Shown here piece after piece: positions 1 through 5,914 of a DNA stretch of 5,914 nucleotides. The notes under the pieces are model-generated. The model searched no databases, had not been told where the DNA came from, and worked only from the letters and a program-made list of their open reading frames with translations. Made by a program: the position numbers and the translations under genes. Source of the DNA: an uncultured Caryophanales bacterium (GTDB lineage Bacteria; Bacillota_I; Bacilli_A; RFN20; CAG-826); NCBI GenBank assembly GCA_946410525.1, contig CAMKAQ010000067.1, positions 1-5,914 of the forward strand, written 5' to 3'. The first letter of the stretch is position 1, and every line of letters starts with the position of its first letter.

Positions 1-420
1 GACCGCATAAACCATGAAGCCCCAGAGAAACTCTGGCTTCGTGAAAGATTTGAAAAGTTTTGGAATGTAGATTGACGCTATGCCAGCAAGGATAACGAAA
101 AGGATTCCATAGCAGGTGTAATTGAGGGTCGAGCTATAGTCTTCGGCAGGTAAGCTGCCGTTTCTGACCATTCCAACGAGAATGTTGGCAATAATCTGGA
201 CTAGTCCTTGTAATCCAAGCCATCCAGTTAGGAAAAGAGCAATCTCGATGAATGGGTTCGTGAAGGTAACTTCGTTAAAAGGGACGGCCCTAGTGGTCTC
301 AAAAGGTTCTTTGCATTTTGGGCAAGCAGGCTGTAAAGCGTCGTACTTGTGACCGCACTTCGGACAGACCTTGGTTTCGAAGGGGTTATGAATATAAGTT
401 TTACGTTCGTTTTGTTCCAT
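1..420 (-). CDS. Zinc-ribbon membrane protein, N-terminal part; possible CPBP-family intramembrane protease
   Basis: The frame reads leftward from an ATG at 420-418 and is open for 140 codons to the window edge, so the C-terminal part is missing. An in-frame TAA lies a short way upstream with no other ATG, GTG or TTG between, which supports this start. Residues 19-36 hold a zinc ribbon of two CPKC knuckles (Cys19, 22, 33, 36). A polar linker follows. A first hydrophobic segment spans about residues 57-85 (with GWLGLQGLVQ), a second about 101-120, and a third may begin near 131. The layout of an N-terminal zinc ribbon, a 'WLGLQ' type first helix and further helices is common in CPBP (Abi/CAAX-like) membrane proteins of Bacilli. 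However, the diagnostic EExxxR and HxxxH motifs would lie beyond the window, so this family call is an inference. It could equally be another zinc-ribbon membrane protein. Codon use is less biased than in the far end of the neighbouring gene. Confidence 0.85.
   Translation of the reverse strand, partial: MEQNERKTYIHNPFETKVCPKCGHKYDALQPACPKCKEPFETTRAVPFNEVTFTNPFIEIALFLTGWLGLQGLVQIIANILVGMVRNGSLPAEDYSSTLNYTCYGILFVILAGIASIYIPKLFKSFTKPEFLWGFMVYAV
313..366 (-). other. Zinc-ribbon domain (two CPxC knuckles)
   Basis: Residues 19-36 of the leftward gene contain CPKC, ten intervening residues, then CPKC. This is the spacing of a small treble-clef/rubredoxin-like zinc ribbon. Its place is cytoplasmic if the first helix (about 57-85) starts from the inside. 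In membrane proteins of Gram-positive bacteria such ribbons are common structural or sensing appendages. The zinc binding itself is inferred from the four cysteines. Confidence 0.75.
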
Positions 421-427
421 GCGTCCT

Positions 428-455
428 ATTTTAATTGAAAATTAAGGCTTGTCTA
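428..455 (-). promoter_or_regulatory. Candidate promoter for the leftward zinc-ribbon gene
   Basis: Read on the minus strand, TAGACA (455-450, one mismatch to TTGACA) and TAAAAT (433-428, one mismatch to TATAAT) are separated by 16 bases. The -10 box ends only 7 bases before the ATG, so a transcript from it would be nearly leaderless. AGGA (427-424) sits just 3 bases from the start, too close for a standard Shine-Dalgarno. An alternative -10 is TATTAT (465-460), which would give a leader of about 30 bases but has no convincing -35. Either is possible; this is pattern matching only. Confidence 0.35.
431..445. repeat. Perfect small inverted repeat between the divergent genes
   Basis: TTAATT, a 3-base spacer GAA, then AATTAA form perfect 6-bp arms. 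The element covers the -35 box of the rightward candidate promoter and overlaps the leftward -10 box, a position suited to an operator acting on both genes. It is AT-rich and short, so chance occurrence in an AT-rich intergenic region is quite possible, and no known regulator's site is recognised. Confidence 0.4.
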
Positions 456-464
456 TTCCATAAT
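435..464 (+). promoter_or_regulatory. Probable sigma-A type promoter of the giant gene
   Basis: TTGAAA (435-440, one mismatch to consensus TTGACA) and CATAAT (459-464, one mismatch to TATAAT) are separated by 18 bases, close to the preferred 17. Transcription would start near 471, leaving a leader of about 25 bases that includes the GGAGG ribosome site. It lies in the only non-coding stretch upstream of the gene. Confidence 0.55.
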
Positions 465-485
465 AGAAATACCAAGCAGATAAGC

Positions 486-490
486 GGAGG
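486..490 (+). promoter_or_regulatory. Shine-Dalgarno site fixing the start of the giant gene
   Basis: GGAGG is followed by a 6-base spacer (CTTTTT) and the ATG at 497. An in-frame TAG at 464-466 with no other start codon in between leaves this ATG as the only sensible 5' end. Confidence 0.85.
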
Positions 491-496
491 CTTTTT

Positions 497-1141
497 ATGG
501 ATATACAATCGGTCATCAATGTGATGAACATGGTTTTGTTAGGTGTGTTCATCGGCATTTTAGCAATTTTGGTCATTGCTTTTTTACGCGGGCTTGGACG
601 CGGATGGGCATATGGCACTTACCGCTTTGTGTTCATGGGTCTCCTTATCGTCGGAGCCATCCTCTCGCTTAGATTCATTGGCAACGGTTTAGCCGATGTC
701 GATCTTGTTAGCTTAGGCGTTCCTGGATGGATTGGTCAAAGTGAGTTCTCGGTCCCATTTGATTTGGGTGGCCAGGAAATCACGCTTACCGCTCAAATAA
801 CCACCATCAGGGAAACTGGTGTCGCCCTCATTACCCAGGCTCTTCAAGCAAGTAATATCGAAGCCGATCCAACCACCTTATTAGGTTTGGCTACTGCCGC
901 TATCTTATCCTTTGTCTGCATCATCCTCTTGGTCGTCGAAGCCCTTGTCATCTGGATTGTTGGCGGTCTTCTTTGCACCCTCCTTTGGCATCTTCTCTTC
1001 AAGCACTTCCTTAGCTCGAGAGACGAAGATGGCGAAAAGGTCAAGAAACTCAAAATCATCTCCGCTATCGAAGAAGTCCTTATCAGCGCAGCCATCTTGG
1101 CGATGTTCATCTCTCCTCTTACCTCTTTGGCCAACGTCGTT
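497..1141 (+). other. CvpA-like four-helix membrane domain (residues 1-215 of the giant protein)
   Basis: TM1 (about 12-30) is followed by a short basic loop with RGLGRG (31-36) and Arg43, then TM2 (44-62). A ~70-residue outer loop follows, then a long hydrophobic stretch (about 134-168, possibly one long or kinked helix). A basic loop (Lys169 to Lys186, containing SSRDEDGEKVKK) leads to TM4 (about 187-212). By the positive-inside rule both termini of this domain are outside. The TM-RGxxRG-TM opening is typical of CvpA. The family membership is inferred by eye and would need a profile search. Confidence 0.55.
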
Positions 1142-4100
1142 TCGAAGACTTATAGCAAGCTTCCCAAAGGCGAGAACCACGAGGCCTTAAGAGCCAATGA
1201 CGAATTCTATGGCATCCTCACCGAAGTGGTGGACACCTACGAGAATTCTCTCCTCTCAAAAACATTCTTCAGCTGGTACACCGATCCAGAGACCGGTCTT
1301 ACCTTCGACGCTGCTTTGATTGACTTCATCACGACCGTCGATGTCGATGGAACTGGCGAAAAGAAAATCAGCATTCTCCGCGAACTCAAGAACGTCGTCG
1401 AACTCGCCGGTACCGCTCTTAACGCCGGCATCTTCACCGAAGAGAATTTAAATAACTTCAACTTTGCGACTTTATTAAGCTCAGACGTCATTCCAACCGC
1501 TATCCGTGTTATCGGTCGTTCTGAGCTCATCCAAACCATTCTTCCGTTTGGTCTCCAGTTCGCTCTCAATCTTCCTGAAATCGCCGAGTACGTAATGACC
1601 GAGGAAGGCATCGATTTCGAGCACTACGACCCAGCCGAGACCTTCGATGATCTTGCTAACCTTTGGGAAAGCGTTGCCCATAGCGGAATCATCTCTGACG
1701 TCGTCGATGAAGAAGGCAATTTCGTCAGCAGCTCAGAAGATATTGCCAACCTCTTCAAACCAGAATACGCAAACATCTTCGATAGCTTCTTCAACATCTT
1801 CTCGAACAGCGAGAAGAAGGTTCTTGATGACATCATCAGATCCGCTCTTTATGTGCAAGCGGTCAGAGAATACGAAGAAGAAGCCCTCTCACCATCTACA
1901 GATGAGATCAAAATCGGTGTGAAAGATCTTCTCCCAGAATTAACAGCTGAAGACATTCAAAGAAGCGAAAGGGGATACGTCGTCGCTATCCCGCAAGCGG
2001 TCAAAGAAATTGATTTTGGCCACGAAATGCAGGTGATTTTTGATTCCTTCTATCACCTTGTCACCATTGACCCAGAACTCATCAAAGTCGTTATCGATTC
2101 CGTTAAGGATTCTTCTACAAGCGAAGGCGAAAGTGCTTCAAGCAGCGGACCTAACCAAACTGAGGAAATGTTCAAAGAACTCATTTCAGTCGTTCTCGAG
2201 AACAAAGACGAGATGGAACACTGGATTGACGGTAAGGAAATCGAAGGCGGATCCGCTGACGACACCTGCTTGTTCGATTCAGGCCTCCTTGCCAACGCCA
2301 TCCCAACCTTGCTAAGAGTCATGGAAGTGACCCTGAGCGATGCCTTTGGCCTATCCGATGCTGACGCTATCGATTTGAGCGATCTCTCTAACGACCTCAA
2401 GAGCAAAGAGTCGATGGATGATAAGAAAACCGCCATCAAGACGGAAATCAAGGCCATGTTCAACGTCCTCACTCCGCTCCTTGATTCGGAAGACGGCAAA
2501 GAGCTTGTCGAACATTTCGATGAGATGCCTGGTTTATATTTCGACCCTAACGACGGCGATAAATTCCTTGGCGCCAAAGATGGTTTGCTCCACGCTCTTG
2601 CTAGCAGCGTCAGGAACCTCGACCATTCAAAGGTCTTCACCAAAGCCCTCCCAGCCGCTTTGTCCAATATCCTCACTGGCGAAAATAGCGCTCTCAAGAA
2701 CCTCTTTGGCGATGACCTCACCCTTGATACCGATCCAAGGGACAGCAGTGGCAACAGCATCCTCGGATCAGAGTTTGCCAAACTCATCGACATCCTTGCC
2801 GATTGCCAAGACGTCATTGGCTTTGCTTATGCCATGGAAGCCAACGGAACCAACATGTCCGTCATGGAGAAATCTTTCTCGCACATGTGTTCGCTTGAGA
2901 CTCCAAACCACGAGAAACAGCTAGTCAAACTCCTTGCCGGCTTTGCCGAGAACAAGATTCTCAACCCAGAAGTCGGTGGAAAGAAGAATTACAATTTCTA
3001 CGGCCTCTTCAAGACCATCTTCGCAAAATTAGAGCTTGATGGAGTTGGCCTTGACGCCACCCTTGAAAGCATCATCTGTGATGACGGCTTCGATGCGAAT
3101 GGCGAAGTCTCGAGCTTCATTGACCTCATCCAATACATCTGCGACAAGGGACTCCTTGGTTCGCTTCAGAACTTCACTCTAGAATCAATGTCTGAGATCA
3201 AGTTCGAAGAACTCTTCTCAAAAGTCGATGGCAGCGAGCTTCTTACCTCGGTTCTTGGAAGCGTGATCGATAAAGCTATCCAAAGCAATGACCTCTTCAC
3301 ATACGTCAATGATGGTGGCGAGACCGTTGCCCTTTCCTTCAAGAACATCACGGACTGGGCTGCTGAGGGACACGCCCTTGATACGATGACGAAATACGCC
3401 GCTCAGTTCGGCGACCTTTCCAACATGGATCTCGAATCAATCGATCCAGAGATGATGGAATCCATGTTCGATTACCTTGCCAATTCCCAGCTCTTCGTTA
3501 AGACGAATGCGAATGGCACATATGACTACAACTTCCCTCACTACATCGCCTCGAAGCTCATTGAAGCCTTCAAAGGCTCTGGCGGAATGGGCAAATATTT
3601 CGCTAACCTCACAGATAATTACGAAGGCGGTGTTTATCAAATCGTGGAAGCCCCAGGAACCGAAAACGAAGACTTCAGCGACTTCAAAGCTCGTGTTACC
3701 GCTCACGCTTTAGAGAACGAAGCTTCCTTAGCCACAGTTCAGGCTGAGCAGGCTTTATTCGCTCACGAAGGCGAACTCTTTGCAAGAATCATCAGGAACC
3801 TTGCTTCCAGTGGTGCCTTTAACCTCATGGAAAGCGGTGCTGCCGCTGACCTTAGCAAATTCAAAGTCGAATACTTCCGCGCCCTCCTTGAGGATATGTC
3901 TCAGTCCATTCTCTTCGGAAAGACCGGCGTCCCAGCCGTTCTCAACAAAGTTGTTGCGACCCTTTCGGACTCAGTCGACACGTTCAAGAATGCGAACGTC
4001 ATGTACGCCTACACCTGTAGTGACGCTGAGCGTTTAGCCGTTGCGGATTCGATCGCCGACATCCTTGCCATCGTCACTGACCCAGTAAGCGGTCTTCTTG

Positions 4101-5914
4101 GACCAACCGGCGAGATGAACACGGCCGCTTTCGGCAACATCTCCGACCTCGATGCGAATCACCTCATCGCTCCTCTCCTTAAGACCCTTGCCGATAGCCC
4201 GGTCTTCAATGACCTTTCAACCTTCCAACGCGATACCGCTCACATTGAGTACAGCGCTTTCGATGAGCAGATGGTCTTCGTCCTTAAGCAGACCAGCTGG
4301 TATGGAAGCGACGAGAAAGCCGAAGCCCTCTATCCAACCCTCAAAGGTTTGGTAGCCGCTAGGGGTGGATGGGACGATGAAATCGACAACTTCGTCGAGA
4401 TCGTCGATGACCTCCATGTCATGGGCATCAACCTCGATTCCTCCTTTGACTTCAACGCTTACTTCCAAGAAGTGGGATTTGGCGAAGACATCCTTGCCGA
4501 CCTCTTCTTTGACATCAACCAGTCCTGCCTCTTATACCCAGGCTTCCCAGAGAAACTCAACGCTGCCTTATCATCCGTCAACAACTCTCTTGCAAGCTCT
4601 GGCCTTAACCTTGATGATGCAAACCTTTACTACGCTGGATCCGACACGCTTCCAGGCACCACCTATAAGTACGCCACAGCCGGATATGGCGAGGACGAGT
4701 GCTATAACCTCGCTTCCGTCATCCGTTATGGCAGCGCTTTGAGCGGTGGCATCAACGTCAATGATTTGGCCGCCATCGCACCTGGGGAGATCGACGACAT
4801 CACCAACCTCCTTGGCACCTTCGCCAAGAGCCATATCTTCAACAGCAAGAAGACCCCGACCTCTGACACCGTCTTCCAGCAGTTCATCGGTAAGATCCTT
4901 ACCACGAACCCAGACGTCAATGACTTCATGTATAACGCCGACTCGCCAAAAGATAAGGGCAATGCCAACTATAGTGACGCCCTTAGCAAAGCTAAATACA
5001 TCGGCGCGACCTATTATCCAGAGGTTGAGCCTAGCGTCACTGACGCCAACGACATCCCAACCCTCAACATCAATAGCCACGAGTACAATTCCATCAACAC
5101 GCTCCTTAGGAACCTTTCGAGCACCGGCACCCTCCTCGATGAGCTTGCCAGCTCAAGCGTCACCGATTTGGATGCGTCTGACCTCGCTACCCTCCTTGGC
5201 TACCTCAATGACTGCGATTGGACCTACGACGCCGTTCCGAATGCGATCGCCATCGCCCTTGACCAAGTGAATCTCGACGGCATCAAACTCACCCGTGCGA
5301 CGCCATTCTACGCATACGATTACGCCATCAGCTATGACGGCAGTGCTTTCGTCAAGCCAGCTTCGATGGACAAGCTCCTTACTCCAAACTTCACCAACCA
5401 CTATGACAACGAAGAGATTTTGAAGATCACTGACACCGTCAAGATCATCAAGGACAGCTCCTCAGACGCTCTTACCGATTTCACTAGCAAGAGCAGCATC
5501 ACCAAAGTGAAGAATATCCTTAGCGAGCTCAACGAGTCCTACATCTTCTCCAAAGCTGGCGCTGGATATGACCTCGAAGCCGATGCCAACGCGCTTGTCT
5601 TCGATAGCACCGACCTCAGCGTCTTCGAGCAGGCCATGTACAAGATCTTCAAGGATTCCACCCTTGCCTCGCTCTCCTATAACGCTTCAATCGATTCTCA
5701 GTATGTCGATAGCGACGCCAAGCTCTTAGCCAAAGTCAGAGACTACCCAGACGATAAGTGGGAAGGCGAGCTCTCTGCTCTTCTTATCAACGACACCCAG
5801 GACGCCGGCCTCCTTTGCAAGGCCTTCGACTATGGCATCGTGAGCGGTAGTGCCGTTAGCGTCGACACCGACACCCTTGAAGGCCTTACCCCTCAAGAGA
5901 TCGGCGGACTTCTC
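497..5914 (+). CDS. Giant CvpA-like membrane-anchored protein with repetitive acidic ectodomain (5' part)
   Basis: A single frame runs from ATG 497 to the last base, 1806 codons with no stop, and continues beyond the window. A strong GGAGG and an upstream in-frame stop set the start. Residues 1-215 carry four hydrophobic segments (about 12-30, 44-62, 134-165, 187-212). Basic residues at 31-43 and 169-186 mark cytoplasmic loops, which places the remaining ~1590 residues outside the membrane. TM1, then RGLGRG, then TM2 resembles the start of CvpA (colicin V production) proteins. The rest is acidic, arginine-poor and mostly helical in pattern. It has a Ser-rich linker (538-551), about ten sparse cysteines and a degenerate helix-pair repeat from about residue 763 on. 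There is no sortase, lipobox, catalytic or known adhesin motif in view. I do not recognise its function; a surface or envelope scaffold is a guess. CvpA proteins are usually well under 300 residues, so this one is exceptionally extended. Length and consistent codon choice make the coding call very safe. Confidence 0.95.
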   Translation, partial: MDIQSVINVMNMVLLGVFIGILAILVIAFLRGLGRGWAYGTYRFVFMGLLIVGAILSLRFIGNGLADVDLVSLGVPGWIGQSEFSVPFDLGGQEITLTAQITTIRETGVALITQALQASNIEADPTTLLGLATAAILSFVCIILLVVEALVIWIVGGLLCTLLWHLLFKHFLSSRDEDGEKVKKLKIISAIEEVLISAAILAMFISPLTSLANVVSKTYSKLPKGENHEALRANDEFYGILTEVVDTYENSLLSKTFFSWYTDPETGLTFDAALIDFITTVDVDGTGEKKISILRELKNVVELAGTALNAGIFTEENLNNFNFATLLSSDVIPTAIRVIGRSELIQTILPFGLQFALNLPEIAEYVMTEEGIDFEHYDPAETFDDLANLWESVAHSGIISDVVDEEGNFVSSSEDIANLFKPEYANIFDSFFNIFSNSEKKVLDDIIRSALYVQAVREYEEEALSPSTDEIKIGVKDLLPELTAEDIQRSERGYVVAIPQAVKEIDFGHEMQVIFDSFYHLVTIDPELIKVVIDSVKDSSTSEGESASSSGPNQTEEMFKELISVVLENKDEMEHWIDGKEIEGGSADDTCLFDSGLLANAIPTLLRVMEVTLSDAFGLSDADAIDLSDLSNDLKSKESMDDKKTAIKTEIKAMFNVLTPLLDSEDGKELVEHFDEMPGLYFDPNDGDKFLGAKDGLLHALASSVRNLDHSKVFTKALPAALSNILTGENSALKNLFGDDLTLDTDPRDSSGNSILGSEFAKLIDILADCQDVIGFAYAMEANGTNMSVMEKSFSHMCSLETPNHEKQLVKLLAGFAENKILNPEVGGKKNYNFYGLFKTIFAKLELDGVGLDATLESIICDDGFDANGEVSSFIDLIQYICDKGLLGSLQNFTLESMSEIKFEELFSKVDGSELLTSVLGSVIDKAIQSNDLFTYVNDGGETVALSFKNITDWAAEGHALDTMTKYAAQFGDLSNMDLESIDPEMMESMFDYLANSQLFVKTNANGTYDYNFPHYIASKLIEAFKGSGGMGKYFANLTDNYEGGVYQIVEAPGTENEDFSDFKARVTAHALENEASLATVQAEQALFAHEGELFARIIRNLASSGAFNLMESGAAADLSKFKVEYFRALLEDMSQSILFGKTGVPAVLNKVVATLSDSVDTFKNANVMYAYTCSDAERLAVADSIADILAIVTDPVSGLLGPTGEMNTAAFGNISDLDANHLIAPLLKTLADSPVFNDLSTFQRDTAHIEYSAFDEQMVFVLKQTSWYGSDEKAEALYPTLKGLVAARGGWDDEIDNFVEIVDDLHVMGINLDSSFDFNAYFQEVGFGEDILADLFFDINQSCLLYPGFPEKLNAALSSVNNSLASSGLNLDDANLYYAGSDTLPGTTYKYATAGYGEDECYNLASVIRYGSALSGGINVNDLAAIAPGEIDDITNLLGTFAKSHIFNSKKTPTSDTVFQQFIGKILTTNPDVNDFMYNADSPKDKGNANYSDALSKAKYIGATYYPEVEPSVTDANDIPTLNINSHEYNSINTLLRNLSSTGTLLDELASSSVTDLDASDLATLLGYLNDCDWTYDAVPNAIAIALDQVNLDGIKLTRATPFYAYDYAISYDGSAFVKPASMDKLLTPNFTNHYDNEEILKITDTVKIIKDSSSDALTDFTSKSSITKVKNILSELNESYIFSKAGAGYDLEADANALVFDSTDLSVFEQAMYKIFKDSTLASLSYNASIDSQYVDSDAKLLAKVRDYPDDKWEGELSALLINDTQDAGLLCKAFDYGIVSGSAVSVDTDTLEGLTPQEIGGLL
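2108..2149 (+). other. Ser-rich low-complexity linker in the giant protein
   Basis: Residues 538-551 read DSSTSEGESASSSG, a flexible stretch rich in Ser, Gly and Glu. It separates the first part of the ectodomain (about 216-537) from the part leading into the clearer repeats. It probably marks a domain boundary. Confidence 0.5.
2783..5914 (+). repeat. Degenerate helix-pair repeats, about ten copies, last one cut by the window edge
   Basis: An 11-residue helix-end motif, roughly [LIM][LI]xx[LF][A]x[S]x[IL][F], recurs in pairs. The two members of a pair are usually 26-41 residues apart, and the joining segment often contains Ser/Thr/Asn-Asp-Leu. Pairs by residue: 763 LIDILADCQDV / 812 LLAGFAENKIL; 877 LIQYICDKGLL / 906 LFSKVDGSELL; 964 MTKYAAQFGDL / 990 MFDYLANSQLF; 1098 IIRNLASSGAF / 1130 LLEDMSQSILF; 1186 IADILAIVTDP / 1227 LLKTLADSPVF; 1302 IVDDLHVMGIN / 1332 ILADLFFDINQ; 1405 LASVIRYGSAL / 1438 LLGTFAKSHIF; 1536 LLRNLSSTGTL / 1566 LLGYLNDCDW; 1674 ILSELNESYIF / 1714 MYKIFKDSTLA; 1772 LLCKAFDYGIV / 1805 LL (cut). 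Joining segments include ISDLDANHL, VTDLDASDL, VNDLAAIAP and DSTDLSVFE. Units begin about 90-140 residues apart. Looser single copies occur earlier (303 LAGTALNAGIF, 389 LWESVAHSGII, 697 LLHALASSVRN). There is no DNA-level identity, so the duplications are old. Alignment was by eye, and the weakest pairs (1186, 1302) may be chance. Confidence 0.5.

Noticed and set aside
16..40. Hairpin-forming sequence GAAGCC(CC)AGAG-AAA-CTCTGGCTTC
   Set aside because: It lies inside the coding part of the leftward gene (KPEFLWGF), has a two-base bulge and no T-run, and is not at a gene end. It is unlikely to be a terminator.
497..600. N-terminal hydrophobic stretch as a cleavable signal peptide or lipoprotein signal
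   Set aside because: There is no lipobox cysteine and no basic n-region. The segment is followed by a basic RGLGRG loop and a second membrane helix, so a retained membrane anchor fits better.
1340..1366. DVDGTGEKK (residues 282-290), with a similar DPNDGD at 683-688, resembling calcium-binding loops
   Set aside because: Spacing does not match a full EF-hand or dockerin loop, and no flanking helix pattern or second copy supports it. Such Asp/Gly strings are expected in an acidic protein.
2053..2817. A 254-codon antisense open frame, the longest opposite the giant gene
   Set aside because: It lies entirely inside the giant gene, is Ser/Leu/Arg-rich as expected from the complement of Asp-, Glu- and Leu-rich codons, and has no ribosome site or family resemblance that I can see. 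It is a shadow of strong codon bias.
4571..5270. Antisense (4571-5080) and alternate-frame (4746-5270) open frames of about 170 codons
   Set aside because: Both fall within the continuous giant frame, with compositions (Val/Gly-rich, and Ser/Thr/Pro/Arg-rich) explained by frame-shifted reading of GAC, CTC, ATC and GCC codons.
497..5914. Possibility that the long frame is several genes joined by sequencing error or is non-coding
   Set aside because: The frame is unbroken with uniform third-position preference, sensible protein composition, a proper start site and recurring protein motifs to the end.

Overview
The window holds two divergent, incomplete protein genes separated by 76 bases. There are no RNA genes, insertion sequences, CRISPR arrays or terminators that I can see. 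Base composition is moderate. Promoter and ribosome-site style (TTGAAA/CATAAT, GGAGG) is that of a Gram-positive bacterium. Proline is read mostly by CCA, isoleucine mostly by ATC, and arginine is scarce. UGA is not used as tryptophan: all 12 Trp codons of the large gene are TGG and no in-frame TGA occurs in 1806 codons. Together with the zinc-ribbon membrane protein, this fits an uncultured member of the Bacilli (the Mollicutes/Erysipelotrichia-related, often gut-dwelling lineages) using the standard bacterial code. The placement is an inference of modest confidence.

Bases 1-420 (minus strand) are the first 140 codons of a membrane protein. It has a four-cysteine zinc ribbon at its N-terminus followed by hydrophobic segments, and may belong to the CPBP intramembrane protease family. 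Its 3' end lies outside the window.

Bases 421-496 are a compact divergent regulatory region. It has a good candidate promoter and Shine-Dalgarno site for the rightward gene, weaker candidates for the leftward gene, and a perfect 6-bp-arm palindrome where the two promoters meet.

Bases 497-5914 (plus strand) are one uninterrupted reading frame of 1806 codons that runs off the right edge. It encodes a giant membrane-anchored protein. The first ~215 residues form about four membrane segments in a CvpA-like arrangement. The remaining ~1590 residues are an acidic, mostly helical-looking region predicted to lie outside the membrane. Within it I find a degenerate, repeatedly occurring pair of 11-residue helix-end motifs joined by a Ser/Thr-Asp-Leu type loop, about ten copies, the last cut by the window edge. 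Codon bias strengthens markedly from the membrane part to the far end.

No shared pathway can be deduced for the two genes. Both are envelope proteins, and their promoters overlap closely enough to influence each other. The most interesting content is the giant repeat-bearing protein, whose function I do not recognise.
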